Below, one piece after another: positions 33,568 to 43,032 of a DNA stretch of 64,000 bases (positions are counted from its first letter, which is position 1; every line of letters starts with the position of its first letter). Both the position numbers and the translations under genes were made by a program. The stretch is from JBKEDC01 sp047972995 (GTDB taxonomy: Bacteria > Bacteroidota > Bacteroidia > Bacteroidales > Prolixibacteraceae): assembly GCA_047972995.1 (NCBI GenBank), contig JBKEBD010000006.1:62001-126000 (forward strand), given 5' to 3'. The notes beneath the pieces were generated by a model that saw only the letters and a list, made by a program, of their open reading frames with translations, did not search any database and had not been told where the DNA came from.

Positions 33568-35121
33568 ATGACGGATATATTGTATATCGTTATCGGTTTT
33601 GTAGGTGGTGGTGGTCTTTCTTATTTCGTTTGGGATAAATCTCTAGGAAGAAAGAAAAAACGCATTATCGACGAGGCTGAAGTTGAAGCAAATGTCATCA
33701 AAAAAGACAAGATGCTGCAAGCAAAAGAGAAATTTTTGCAACTAAAGGCAGAACACGAGCAATACGTGAATGAGAAGAATAGTAAAATTACTTCGCAAGA
33801 AAACCGAATGAAGCAAAAAGAAGCGGCTATTCAACAAAGCCGAACCGATTTGCAACGTTCAGTGAAAGAATTTGAGCAAGAGAAACGAAACGTTGAAAAT
33901 ACCCAAGAAAAATTGGATGTGAAGTTAGTTTCTCTTCAACAAAAAGAAGATGAGCTGAGCAAAATGCACAAGAAGCAAGTGGAAAAGTTGGAAGCCATGT
34001 CAGGTTTATCGGCTGATGATGCTAAATCACAGTTGGTGGAATCATTGAAAAATGAGGCCAAAACTGAAGCTATGTCATACATCAACGATGTAATGGAAGA
34101 AGCTAAGCAAACAGCCAACAAAGAAGCTAAAAAAGTGGTAGTGAAAACCATTCAACGTGTAGCTACTGAAACGGCTATTGAAAACTCAGTTACAGTATTC
34201 CACATTGATAGCGATGAAATCAAAGGTAGAATCATTGGTCGTGAAGGTCGAAATATTCGTGCTTTGGAAGCTGCTACAGGTATTGAAATTATTGTAGATG
34301 ATACACCTGAAGCAATCATTCTATCAGGATTTGATCCTGTGCGTAGAGAAATCGCTCGTTTGGCATTGCACCAATTGGTAACAGACGGTCGTATTCACCC
34401 CGCACGTATTGAAGAGGTGGTAAACAAAGTGAAAAAACAAGTAGAAGAGGAAATCATTGAAACCGGAAAACGAACAACTATCGATTTAGGTATCCATGGT
34501 CTTCACCCCGAACTAATCCGTATGGTTGGTCGCATGAAGTATCGTTCGTCGTACGGACAAAACTTGTTGCAACACTCGCGTGAGGTTGCAAACTTATGTG
34601 CTATCATGGCAACTGAGTTAGGTTTGAACCCTAAATGGGCAAAACGTGCTGGATTACTTCATGATATTGGTAAAGTGCCTGATGATGAGCCAGAATTGCC
34701 ACACGCAGTATTTGGTATGAAATTGGCTGAAAAATTCAAAGAGAAACCAGATATTTGTAATGCAATTGGTGCGCACCACGATGAAGTAGAAATGACTTCA
34801 TTGCTTGCTCCAATTGTGCAAGTGTGTGATGCTATTTCAGGAGCTCGTCCCGGAGCTCGTCGTGAGATTGTAGAATCGTACATTAAACGATTGAAAGCTT
34901 TAGAGGAATTGGCTTTATCTTATCCGGGAGTTGTGAAAACTTATGCTATCCAAGCTGGTCGTGAGCTTCGCGTAATTGTAGGAGCAGAACAAGTGTCGGA
35001 TCAAGATACTGAAAAGCTATCATTTGATATTGCTCAAAAGATTCAAGATGAGATGACTTATCCGGGTCAGGTGAAAATTACTGTAATCCGAGAAATTCGC
35101 TCGGTGAACTATGCAAAATAA
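33568..35121 (+). CDS. rny: Ribonuclease Y
   Basis: A 517-residue membrane-anchored endoribonuclease. N-terminal membrane helix (residues 3-22), a long charged coiled coil (25-200), a KH domain (IKGRIIGREGRNIRALE, about 215-231) and an HD domain with HSREVANLC and LLHDIGK (metal-binding His-Asp). It initiates mRNA decay at the inner membrane. Complete. A terminator follows 33 bases past the stop. Confidence 0.97.
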   Translation: MTDILYIVIGFVGGGGLSYFVWDKSLGRKKKRIIDEAEVEANVIKKDKMLQAKEKFLQLKAEHEQYVNEKNSKITSQENRMKQKEAAIQQSRTDLQRSVKEFEQEKRNVENTQEKLDVKLVSLQQKEDELSKMHKKQVEKLEAMSGLSADDAKSQLVESLKNEAKTEAMSYINDVMEEAKQTANKEAKKVVVKTIQRVATETAIENSVTVFHIDSDEIKGRIIGREGRNIRALEAATGIEIIVDDTPEAIILSGFDPVRREIARLALHQLVTDGRIHPARIEEVVNKVKKQVEEEIIETGKRTTIDLGIHGLHPELIRMVGRMKYRSSYGQNLLQHSREVANLCAIMATELGLNPKWAKRAGLLHDIGKVPDDEPELPHAVFGMKLAEKFKEKPDICNAIGAHHDEVEMTSLLAPIVQVCDAISGARPGARREIVESYIKRLKALEELALSYPGVVKTYAIQAGRELRVIVGAEQVSDQDTEKLSFDIAQKIQDEMTYPGQVKITVIREIRSVNYAK

Positions 35122-35154
35122 GGCTAGAGTTAGTAAACTTTAGGCAATAAAACA

Positions 35155-35190
35155 AAATGCCACAGATTGATTTAGTCTGTGGCATTTTCA
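35155..35190 (+). terminator. Terminator after rny
   Basis: A perfect 12-bp stem (35155-35166 with 35176-35187), 9-base loop, followed by TTT. Confidence 0.85.
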
Positions 35191-35191
35191 T

Positions 35192-35199
35192 TATATTTG
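35192..35199 (+). promoter_or_regulatory. Promoter -7 box (TATATTTG) of the DUF4293 gene
   Basis: TAnnTTTG match directly after the rny terminator, 22 bases before the ATG at 35222. Confidence 0.5.
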
Positions 35200-35221
35200 T
35201 TTTTCAATTAAAAATTAAACG

Positions 35222-35668
35222 ATGATACAAAGAATTCAAACGCTTTATATGTTGCTTTCGTCAATGTTGATAGGCTTGTTATTTGCATTACCATTTGCAG
35301 AAATTGCAGATGCTACAAATCAGATTTATGAATTTAATGCCTTTGGCATAGAAGGAAATGCAGGACTGCTACAAAACGGATGGGCCGTTTCTCTGCTTAT
35401 CGGAATTATTTTAATACTGCAAGTTGCAGCAATCTTTCTCTATAAAAATAGAATTTTGCAAATGCGTATGCTAACTTTTGCCATTCTATTGGCTTTGGGA
35501 TTAACAGGCTTGCTTTTCTTTTTCGTATTGAAAAGTTTTGACGATGTAACGATTAGTTATCACATGGCGATGTCATTCCCAATAGTAGCTGCTATTTTGA
35601 ATTACTTATCTATCCGTGCTATTGGCAAGGATGAAGCCTTAATTCGTTCGGTAGATCGAATTAGATAA
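35222..35668 (+). CDS. DUF4293 family membrane protein
   Basis: A 148-residue protein beginning MIQRIQTLYMLLSS with four membrane segments at about residues 8-25, 58-79, 86-104 and 115-133. The start and the four-helix layout match DUF4293, a Bacteroidota-specific family of unknown function that is often found beside rny. It ends in a basic tail and is followed by a terminator shared with ligA. Confidence 0.85.
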   Translation: MIQRIQTLYMLLSSMLIGLLFALPFAEIADATNQIYEFNAFGIEGNAGLLQNGWAVSLLIGIILILQVAAIFLYKNRILQMRMLTFAILLALGLTGLLFFFVLKSFDDVTISYHMAMSFPIVAAILNYLSIRAIGKDEALIRSVDRIR

Positions 35669-35682
35669 ACAACAGATAGGCG

Positions 35683-35723
35683 AAAAAAACGGTTAAACCC
35701 TTAAAGGATTTAACCGTTTTTTT
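35683..35723. terminator. Bidirectional terminator between DUF4293 and ligA
   Basis: A 15-bp stem (35683-35697 with 35709-35723), 11-base loop. A seven-T run ends the plus-strand side and seven A the other, so it can stop transcription from both converging genes. Confidence 0.9.
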
Positions 35724-35764
35724 GTTGTGTATTAGTAGAGGTTTCCGATCTCCATGTAAACAGT

Positions 35765-37768
35765 TTACTGTAACATTTTTAGGAATTCATCTTCCGATAG
35801 TTGGGAAATGCCAAGTTTTTCTACTTTCTCGAGTTTAGAAGGGCCAATACTGGCTCCAGCCAAAAGGTAGGAAGTCTTTTTTGATATTGACCCCGAATTC
35901 TTTCCGCCATTATCTTCAATCATCTTTTTGAGTTCATCGCGCGAGTGCTTTTCAAAGGTTCCAGATATGACGATTGTAAGCCCTTCAAGTTTACTGCTTC
36001 GTTCGCTTAACTCCTCTTCGTTTTGAGCAAATTGTAAACCAAAAGCTTGTAATCGTTCAATGAGTTCGAGGTTTTCAACTCGCTGAAAATAATCAATTAC
36101 ACTTAATGCAATACGCTCGCCAATTTCATCAATCTCGACTAATTGCTCTAAAGAAGCATTTCTAATATTGTCAATATTACCCAAAGAGCGAGCTAATTTC
36201 TTTGCCACGGTTTCACCTACAAATCGAATACCTAATGCAAAAAGCACGCGCTCAAAAGATACTGTTTTTGAATCATCGAGACTAGACAAAATGCGTTGAG
36301 CCGATTTATCGCCCATGCGTTCAAGTTGCGCTATTTGCTCGGATTGCAGCTTGTAAAGATCAGCCGTATTGCAAATGAGTTCATTGGCAAACAGCAGATC
36401 GATAGTTTCAGAACCGAGTCCATCGATATTCATAGCTTTACGCGAGATAAAATGCTCAATTTTACCCTTTATTTGCGGAGGGCAACAAAGTTCGTTGGGG
36501 CAGTAGTGCGCAGCTTCACCTTCCTGTCTAACCAGTTGGGTTTGACATTCGGGACAAAGCTCGATGAATTCAATTTTTTGAGCATCGTTTGCACGCTTCG
36601 ACACATCAACATCTACAATTTTAGGAATTATTTCGCCTCCTTTTTCAACGAACACCATATCGTTGTAGTGTAGGTTGAACTTTTCCATGATGTCGGCATT
36701 GTGCAATGATGCTCGTTTTACCATCGTGCCTGCCAATTGCACCGCTTCAAGGTTTGCAACGGGCGTAACCGCACCAGTTCGTCCCACTTGATAGCTCACC
36801 GATTCGAGTCTTGTAGATACTCGTTCGGCTTTAAATTTATAAGCTACCGCCCACCGGGGTGATTTTGCAGTATAACCTAAATTGTTTTGTAAACGCTTTG
36901 AATTTAACTTAATAACAATGCCATCGGTAGCTACTGGAAGGTTAAAACGCTCATGATCCCATTTCTGGATGAATTGTATAACTCCCTCGATATTGGCACA
37001 TTTTTTTGAGTCGTTAGAAACCTTAAATCCCCATGAACGAGCCTTTTCTAGGCTCTCGTAATGGTCGATGTTGTTTATTTCTTCCCCCAAAAGATAATAG
37101 AAATAGCCGTCGAGTTCTCTTTTTGCTACCTCTTGAGCATTTTGCAATTTTAGGGTGCCAGATGCCGCATTTCTAGGATTAGCGAATGGTTGTTCTCCAT
37201 TCTCTTCACGGGCTGTATTTAGTTTGTCGAAAACTTGAAATGGTAGAAGTATCTCACCTCTAATTTCAAAGTTTTGAGGATAATCATTGCCTTGCAGTTT
37301 TAGTGGGATAGAACGAATGGTTCGGGCGTTGATTGTTACATCGTCGCCTTGTACACCATCACCGCGAGTAATGGCACGCAAGAGTTCTCCATTTTCATAG
37401 GTTAAACTGATAGATGTGCCATCGTATTTTAGCTCGCAAACGTATTCAAAATCTTCATTAATAAGCTTTTTTACCCTAGTGTCGAAATCGCGCAGTTCAC
37501 TTTCAGAATAGGTGTTCGAAAGCGAAAGCATAGGGTAGCGGTGTTTTTCCTGCTTAAAATTCTGATTAATGTCGGAACCAACGCGTTGGCTAGGAGAATT
37601 GATGTCGAATAATTCGGGAAATTCAGCTTCTAGTTTTTCCAACTCTTTAAGCTTCATATCGAAATCGAAGTCAGATACGCTAGGTTGAGATAGAACGTAA
37701 TACTCATAGTTATATTGATTCAACTCTGCACGGAGTTGCTCAATTTGAGCTTTGGCTATATTAGTCAT
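35765..37768 (-). CDS. ligA: NAD-dependent DNA ligase
   Basis: A 667-residue ligase. The Ia domain is followed by the adenylation domain with the KYDG motif (active Lys114), an OB fold, a four-Cys zinc finger (CPEC to CPNELC), helix-hairpin-helix repeats and a C-terminal BRCT domain (LTIVISGTFEKHSRDELK to the end). It seals nicks in replication and repair using NAD+. Complete. prmA starts 28 bases upstream; this is the last gene of the minus-strand ybbR-coaE-djlA-prmA-ligA group. Confidence 0.98.
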   Translation of the reverse strand: MTNIAKAQIEQLRAELNQYNYEYYVLSQPSVSDFDFDMKLKELEKLEAEFPELFDINSPSQRVGSDINQNFKQEKHRYPMLSLSNTYSESELRDFDTRVKKLINEDFEYVCELKYDGTSISLTYENGELLRAITRGDGVQGDDVTINARTIRSIPLKLQGNDYPQNFEIRGEILLPFQVFDKLNTAREENGEQPFANPRNAASGTLKLQNAQEVAKRELDGYFYYLLGEEINNIDHYESLEKARSWGFKVSNDSKKCANIEGVIQFIQKWDHERFNLPVATDGIVIKLNSKRLQNNLGYTAKSPRWAVAYKFKAERVSTRLESVSYQVGRTGAVTPVANLEAVQLAGTMVKRASLHNADIMEKFNLHYNDMVFVEKGGEIIPKIVDVDVSKRANDAQKIEFIELCPECQTQLVRQEGEAAHYCPNELCCPPQIKGKIEHFISRKAMNIDGLGSETIDLLFANELICNTADLYKLQSEQIAQLERMGDKSAQRILSSLDDSKTVSFERVLFALGIRFVGETVAKKLARSLGNIDNIRNASLEQLVEIDEIGERIALSVIDYFQRVENLELIERLQAFGLQFAQNEEELSERSSKLEGLTIVISGTFEKHSRDELKKMIEDNGGKNSGSISKKTSYLLAGASIGPSKLEKVEKLGISQLSEDEFLKMLQ

Positions 37769-37796
37769 CTTTGAAAGTGCTTGAAGTTAAAGTAAA

Positions 37797-38633
37797 CTAT
37801 GCGAGTTGTAAGGCAACAGCTACCCAGTTGTTTTTTTCTTTCACATCGATTTGGCTCAATCCTAATGAGTTTGCTGTAGCAACAACATCGACGAGGTCTT
37901 CAGCATAAAATCCACTAAGCACTATAATGCCTTGGGGTTTTAATGTGGTAACATATTGAGGTAAGTCGCGCACAATAATGTTTTTATGAATATTGGCAAG
38001 CACTACATCATACGTGTTTTTTTCTGTGAGCAAATCGGCATCACCCACTGCTGCAGATATATTTGAAATGTTGTTGAGCTTGCAGTTTTCTGCCGTGCTT
38101 TCAAACGACCATTCATCAATGTCGATGGCGCGCACGCTTTGGCATCCTTTGAGCGAAGCATAAATGCCTAAAATGCCAGTGCCGCAACCCATGTCAAGTA
38201 TGGTTCTTCCATTTAACTCCATATCGTTGATGTGTTGCACCATGAGCGATGTTGTTTCGTGGTTTCCTGTTCCAAATGCCATGTTTGGGTTGATGATAAT
38301 TTGATATTTTGTTTCGGGATATTCTTTGTGGAAAGGAGCGCGAATTAGACAATCATCGCCAATGAGCAAAGGTTCGAAGTAGTTTTTTTCCCATTCTTCA
38401 TTCCAATTTACATCGGGCATAGCTTCTGTACTGAATTCCACTTGGAAAGGAAGTAAGCTTACAATAGATTGAATGTGTGCATCAATCACCGTGTTTTGCT
38501 GAGAATAAGCATCGAGACTTCCGTCGGCATCAACGAAACTTTCAAAAGGTAGTTCGGCAATAAATGCCATTAGTATTTCTCTATTTTCAGCAGAATCATC
38601 GCTGAGCGTAAAGGTTGTTTTATCGTATTTCAT
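37797..38633 (-). CDS. prmA: Ribosomal protein L11 methyltransferase
   Basis: A 278-residue protein from the ATG at 38633 (MKYDKTTFTL); the frame opens at 38666. The N-terminal substrate-recognition domain is followed by NPNMAFGTGNHETT and TILDMGCGTGILGIYA (SAM-binding loop), and LANIHKNII (the N-P/I-x-I-type catalytic segment). It trimethylates L11. It sits between a DnaJ/TerB gene and ligA. Confidence 0.93.
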   Translation of the reverse strand: MKYDKTTFTLSDDSAENREILMAFIAELPFESFVDADGSLDAYSQQNTVIDAHIQSIVSLLPFQVEFSTEAMPDVNWNEEWEKNYFEPLLIGDDCLIRAPFHKEYPETKYQIIINPNMAFGTGNHETTSLMVQHINDMELNGRTILDMGCGTGILGIYASLKGCQSVRAIDIDEWSFESTAENCKLNNISNISAAVGDADLLTEKNTYDVVLANIHKNIIVRDLPQYVTTLKPQGIIVLSGFYAEDLVDVVATANSLGLSQIDVKEKNNWVAVALQLA

Positions 38634-38696
38634 GTTTCTGATTTTTAAAGTGTGGTGGCGAAGCACTCAATCGCCGTTAAGTCAATTTGTAATTGA

Positions 38697-39449
38697 CTAA
38701 TTGAATTGTCGTTGTTTTTTAATTTGTTCGTAGGCTTCGTTCACTTTTTGAAATTTTTCTTTAGCTTCAGCTTGGAACTCTTCACCTAAATAGCTCACCT
38801 TGTCGGGGTGGTACTTAACTGCCATTTTGCGATAGGCCTTTTTTATTTCGTCGATAGAAGCATCGGGCGATATTTCTAATATGTTGTAAGCCGCATTCAC
38901 ATCGGCCACAAACATTGACTTAATAGAATTAAAATCGCGGTCGTTGATACCCAAGTTAGCCGCAATGTGTGAGATTACTTTGAACTCGCTATCATCAACA
39001 AGACCATCGGCAGCAGCAATACCAAATAGAAAGTGAAGCATTTGTAGGCGAGTGGCACTGTCGGTGTTGGCAGCTATTTGACGACATACATCGGCGACAG
39101 GAATATTCTGATTGAGTAGGTCTCGAAGTAACACAAGAGCTTCTTTTGCTGCACTAACTCCCCATGATCGTTTCAGAAAATCTTTTACATAGTCGAGTTC
39201 TGATTTCAAGATTTTGCCGTCGGCTTTCATTACTGCAGCAACGAGCACCATTAAGCTGATGACATAATCGCCTGCTGTAGTTCGTCGTTCTTGACGTGTT
39301 GATTGTCTAAAATAAGCTTCCTGGTTATTATATTTTTTTGTGCCGCTACCTTCTAACCACTCGCCAATGAAAAAGCCCACAATTCCGCCAATTGGCCCTA
39401 ATAGAGCCCAGCCAATACCTCCAGCTATCCATTTTGTAAAGTTACCCAT
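38697..39449 (-). CDS. TerB/DnaJ-domain membrane protein (DjlA-like)
   Basis: A 250-residue protein. The N-terminus has a Gly-rich hydrophobic segment (residues 7-30), then a TerB-like helical domain with two acidic EF-like sites (MKADGKILKSE and AAADGLVDDSE), and a C-terminal J domain (about 185-250) with the HPD motif. This is the DjlA layout: a membrane-tethered co-chaperone that stimulates DnaK, linked to envelope stress. The start overlaps the coaE stop by 8 bases, so translation is coupled. Confidence 0.9.
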   Translation of the reverse strand: MGNFTKWIAGGIGWALLGPIGGIVGFFIGEWLEGSGTKKYNNQEAYFRQSTRQERRTTAGDYVISLMVLVAAVMKADGKILKSELDYVKDFLKRSWGVSAAKEALVLLRDLLNQNIPVADVCRQIAANTDSATRLQMLHFLFGIAAADGLVDDSEFKVISHIAANLGINDRDFNSIKSMFVADVNAAYNILEISPDASIDEIKKAYRKMAVKYHPDKVSYLGEEFQAEAKEKFQKVNEAYEQIKKQRQFN

Positions 39450-40029
39450 GTTGTAATATCTTATCGATTTTTAAAATTTGAGCAACGATTAAATCTTTTT
39501 CGCCATTGCAGATTGAAAAATCGGCTAAAGCTATTCGTTGTTCGTCACTCATTTGATTGTTTATTCTTTCTAAAACTTGTTTCTTACTTACTTGGTCGCG
39601 CTTTATTACACGTTCTATTCTTGTGGAAAGAGGTGCAGCTACAGTAAGCGTTTTATCCATAATTTGGTGCAATCCGCTTTCAAAAAGTATGGCAGATTCT
39701 TGTATCACATAAGGAGTGCTAACTTGTTCGTTGACCCAACTAATAAAATCTTTTCGCACTTCGGGATGTACAATTTCATTGAGCTTATCTAACAAAGATG
39801 GCGAATTAAATACCAAGTTGGCTAATTTTTTTCGGTCAAGGGAACCATCTTCTCGGTAAATGGATTCTCCAAAAGTATTTTTAATTTTAATTTGAATAAT
39901 GGGGGAGTTGTCCATTAGTGTTTTGGCTCGAGCATCAGATTCGTAAATAGGGATTCCCAAAATACGGAAAATGTGACATATGGTTGATTTTCCAGAGCCA
40001 ATGCCTCCGGTAATACCTAGTTTAATCAT
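39442..40029 (-). CDS. coaE: Dephospho-CoA kinase
   Basis: A 195-residue protein from the ATG at 40029 (MIKLGITGGIGSGKST, P-loop 8-15). The frame is open to 40062 but the shorter start overlaps the ybbR stop by 8 bases (ATGATTAA), a common coupling. The IYESDARAK and RDQVSKKQVLERINNQM segments are the CoA-binding and lid blocks. It catalyses the last step of CoA synthesis. Confidence 0.95.
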   Translation of the reverse strand: MIKLGITGGIGSGKSTICHIFRILGIPIYESDARAKTLMDNSPIIQIKIKNTFGESIYREDGSLDRKKLANLVFNSPSLLDKLNEIVHPEVRKDFISWVNEQVSTPYVIQESAILFESGLHQIMDKTLTVAAPLSTRIERVIKRDQVSKKQVLERINNQMSDEQRIALADFSICNGEKDLIVAQILKIDKILQHG

Positions 40030-41032
40030 GCTTGTGAGTATTAAGAATGAGATACTCAACATGAGTAGGTGATGTTTTTAGCGAATAGACGTAATTAGGC
40101 TTTCGAAAAGCCTCTACGCTTAGCAAATTCGTTTGTTTGTTTAATTTGCTATAATCAACAATTAGTTTGAAATCACGCCCAGACATGGTAGAAAAATTGC
40201 TGAGACTAACCAAAAAACTCACCTTTGCTTTGTCGGGAAAAAGTTTAATATTTAAATCGGAAGGAGCATTGATGATTTCAATGGGCACCTCGATGACCTT
40301 TTCTGTAAATTCTTCCACAGGCACATTCATGACCACGCGTTTTGGGGTGCATTGAAAATTTTTAATTTGCTGAATAGATATATTTCTACGAATGGTTTGA
40401 TTTAACTTGTCGTAATGTTGTTTTTCGGTATAAATGGCTTGCAGCGTATCAAGCACAGCACTTGGTCCAAACACATCGATAGAATCGGGGGTGAATCTGA
40501 TCGTATCGCTAATGAAATGCTGCTTTGCTAAGCTGTAGGTTATGTCTGATTTTACTTTAACACGCTTCATTTTCAACTGGTCGAGGTCGAAGGATAAAGA
40601 GTCAGGTGAGATATCTAATATTCTAAGCTCAGAACTAATTTGCTGGGTAATTTTGTCTTCTAGGCTTTGGGTTGATATGCGGATATTCATAGCCGAATCT
40701 GCATGATATTTTTTAGAAAACAAACTTTCACAGTTCAATACTAGAGGAGTGAACGACATACTCATTTTATGCCTGAGGATGGAAAAACCGCCTCCTTGTA
40801 CTTTCAAAATAAAATGGTCTGGTGGGGTGTTTCGCAATAGCTTATCCTTGGGCATATTAATGTAGCGAATAGGGTAAGACAGATTTATGGTGTACTCTTT
40901 ATTTAACGCATTTAGGAACCATAACGATGTTGCGATGAGCAGACATATGGCAAAGGAAATAATATCTTGATTATTGCTTCGGGCAAATTTTAGGCGAAGC
41001 AATTGAGTTGTTTTATTAAGCCAAGTTTTCAT
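40022..41032 (-). CDS. YbbR-domain protein (CdaR-like)
   Basis: A 336-residue protein. I choose the ATG at 41032 (MKTWLNKTTQ) because the 41083 start would put the yajC terminator (41046-41079) inside the gene. One membrane helix (about residues 25-43) is followed by three or so YbbR repeats (each with a pattern like PIRYINMPKD, VKVKSDI, VIEVPIEIINAP). In Firmicutes, YbbR/CdaR binds and regulates the diadenylate cyclase CdaA. A cdaA gene is present at 47890-48705, but not adjacent. Confidence in the domain is good; the regulatory role is inference. Confidence 0.82.
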   Translation of the reverse strand: MKTWLNKTTQLLRLKFARSNNQDIISFAICLLIATSLWFLNALNKEYTINLSYPIRYINMPKDKLLRNTPPDHFILKVQGGGFSILRHKMSMSFTPLVLNCESLFSKKYHADSAMNIRISTQSLEDKITQQISSELRILDISPDSLSFDLDQLKMKRVKVKSDITYSLAKQHFISDTIRFTPDSIDVFGPSAVLDTLQAIYTEKQHYDKLNQTIRRNISIQQIKNFQCTPKRVVMNVPVEEFTEKVIEVPIEIINAPSDLNIKLFPDKAKVSFLVSLSNFSTMSGRDFKLIVDYSKLNKQTNLLSVEAFRKPNYVYSLKTSPTHVEYLILNTHKHD

Positions 41033-41045
41033 ATACCACAAAAAT

Positions 41046-41079
41046 ATAAAAAAGGGTAGACTAATTAATAGTCTACCCT
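41046..41079 (-). terminator. Terminator after yajC
   Basis: A perfect 11-bp stem (41051-41061 with 41069-41079), followed on the minus strand by six T. It separates nusB-DUF1573-yajC from ybbR-coaE. Confidence 0.85.
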
Positions 41080-41133
41080 TCAAATATAGCTAATTTTTAG
41101 TAGCTCGTAGAATTTCTTTGCAATCGATCGATA

Positions 41134-41442
41134 TTAGCGTTGTGGTTGCGCGTCGCTCATGTCTTTAATCACGGCTGCTTTGTCCATTTTAATTTCAACA
41201 CCATTAGCAATGCTAAGTATAATGACATTGTCTTTAATACCTGCCACAGTGCCATATATACCACCAGTGGTAACCACTTTGTCGCCTTTAGCTAGAGCAT
41301 CGCGGAATGTGCGAAGTTCTTTTTGTTTTTTCATTTGAGGACGAATCATGAAGAAATAAAATACCACAATAATTAGAATCATGGGTAAAAACTGCATGAT
41401 TGGATTGCCTGTAGCTGTTTCAGCTTGTAATAAATAAGTCAT
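41134..41442 (-). CDS. yajC: Preprotein translocase subunit YajC
   Basis: A 102-residue protein with one N-terminal membrane helix (residues 15-33, ILIIVVFYFFMIRPQMK, the family signature) and a small cytoplasmic domain (GDKVVTTGGIYGTVAGI). YajC is an accessory of the SecDF-YidC holotranslocon. It lies 27 bases downstream of the DUF1573 lipoprotein gene. Confidence 0.95.
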   Translation of the reverse strand: MTYLLQAETATGNPIMQFLPMILIIVVFYFFMIRPQMKKQKELRTFRDALAKGDKVVTTGGIYGTVAGIKDNVIILSIANGVEIKMDKAAVIKDMSDAQPQR

Positions 41443-41469
41443 TTGTATAATTTTAAAATTTTAAATCAA

Positions 41470-41916
41470 TTAAAAAAAAGGATTTTCCACCTCTGCTACA
41501 ATCGTCAAAGTGGTTGGTTCATCTTTCGCATTGCAAAATACCTTTATTTGCTTGAATGAGCGTCCAAATTCGCCTGCTGAGTTAAAGAGCACGTCAACAT
41601 AGTTGTTTTCTGAGGGTAGTACATCTTCCGAAGGGAAAGTAACTACCATGCAACCACAATCATTAACAATGCTGTCAATCTTTAGAATTCCATCGCCTGT
41701 GTTTTGGAATTTAAAGCTAAAGCTAATTTGTTCTCCCGATTCGAGCTTGCCAAAGTTATGAAATTCATTTGTAAAAGCAATTTTAGCTTTACCATTGTTA
41801 ACGAAATTCTCCTTTTTTGATGATTCAGAGCTCGTTTGCTTGCAAGCGTTTAAATTAATTAAAAAGACGCAGAAGCAACAGAAACAAATTATGGACTTTA
41901 ACTTAAGCATTTTCAC
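41470..41916 (-). CDS. DUF1573 domain lipoprotein
   Basis: A 148-residue protein. Signal peptide with a lipobox LNAC (Cys25), followed by a short linker and the DUF1573 Ig-like domain (FHNFGKLESGEQISFSFKFQNTGDG, then DCGCMVV). The family is widespread in Bacteroidota and is of unknown function, probably at the cell surface or periplasm. The two Cys in DCGC are a hallmark. The start overlaps nusB by 14 bases. Confidence 0.85.
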   Translation of the reverse strand: MKMLKLKSIICFCCFCVFLINLNACKQTSSESSKKENFVNNGKAKIAFTNEFHNFGKLESGEQISFSFKFQNTGDGILKIDSIVNDCGCMVVTFPSEDVLPSENNYVDVLFNSAGEFGRSFKQIKVFCNAKDEPTTLTIVAEVENPFF

Positions 41917-42859
41917 CTATTAATCCTCTGCCAGCTTTTTTAATTTCACCCGTTTCTTTCATTGTTTTCAGAATTTTATCTAAAACACCATTAATGAAAG
42001 TTTTACTTTTTTGTGTGCTGTAATATTTCGATAGCTCAATATACTCATTCAGCGTTACCTTAGTAGGAATGGAAGTGAAGTGAACGAATTCGCAGATGGC
42101 CATTTCCATGATAAGCATATCGATTAGTGCTAACCGATCAACATCCCAGTTCTTGGTGTATTTCTGCACAATTTCTTTTAATTCGTCGTGGTTCAAGACT
42201 ACTTTGCGGTATAAATCGGTAGCAAATTTGCGGTCTTCCTCATCTTTGAACATTGGCATCAGCGAGGTGTTGGCATCGCTAGTTTCTTTCAAATTCTTGT
42301 TCCATGTGCGGATAATCATACTTCCCACAAAGCTCAAATCGTCATTCCAATACACGCTTTGCTCTTCCAAAGTTTCTTCAAGGTCTTCTGAAGGTAGAAT
42401 AATGTCGGTAAGCAATCGTTCAACAACCTTACGATCATCAGCAAAAGTTACGTTTTCTTTAGCCATATAGTCCTTGTAAAAAGAACTTGTTTCCAATTGT
42501 TTATATAATGAGGCGATAAGCTCGGGTTCTTCTCTCCATGTTAGTTTCGACTGCTCTAATTGGCTACCTAAGTCAGAATTCTGACGAAGCAAGGCAAAAA
42601 GCCGATTATTCACAAATCGAAGGTTTGGATTTAAATCTTCTGCGGTAGGGAAATGCTTATTTTTTCTACGTTCGATAACTTCCACAGCATGGTTGGCAAT
42701 GTCTAAACTCAATTGCATGATGTAATGATACAAATCGTAGCTTTTTTGAAAGCTAAAGAAAAGTTCTTTTTCACTTTTATTGATGGAACGATCGGGTGTG
42801 CTGTAAAAAGCATAAAGTACTTGCAGCACCTTAGTGCGGATAATTCTTCTGTTAATCAT
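41903..42859 (-). CDS. nusB: Transcription antitermination factor NusB, long form
   Basis: A 318-residue protein. The N-terminal RRIIRTKVLQVLYA is the NusB start and the C-terminal 130 residues (RLALIDMLIMEMAICEF, KVTLNEYIELSKYYS, FINGVLDKI) form the NusB RNA-binding fold. An insert of about 150 residues in the middle is typical of Bacteroidota NusB, which is twice the usual length. With NusE it binds boxA on rRNA transcripts to prevent premature termination. It heads the operon nusB-DUF1573-yajC. Confidence 0.9.
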   Translation of the reverse strand: MINRRIIRTKVLQVLYAFYSTPDRSINKSEKELFFSFQKSYDLYHYIMQLSLDIANHAVEVIERRKNKHFPTAEDLNPNLRFVNNRLFALLRQNSDLGSQLEQSKLTWREEPELIASLYKQLETSSFYKDYMAKENVTFADDRKVVERLLTDIILPSEDLEETLEEQSVYWNDDLSFVGSMIIRTWNKNLKETSDANTSLMPMFKDEEDRKFATDLYRKVVLNHDELKEIVQKYTKNWDVDRLALIDMLIMEMAICEFVHFTSIPTKVTLNEYIELSKYYSTQKSKTFINGVLDKILKTMKETGEIKKAGRGLIGENA

Positions 42860-43032
42860 TTCGTAGAACGGACTATAATAAATATTTAAGTTTGCAAAGG
42901 TAAACTTTTGAAGCTACAAAAATAGACTAGCAATCGCATTTAATTAAAAATTTACATTGATAGAAGCTGTTTTCTCTCTGCAGCTTGCTTCTTGGACATT
43001 TAAAATGCACTCGGTGTTTTTTTTGCTTTTTG

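Noticed and set aside
41033..41083. Earlier start of the YbbR gene at 41083
   Set aside because: It would place a clear yajC terminator (41046-41079) inside the coding sequence.
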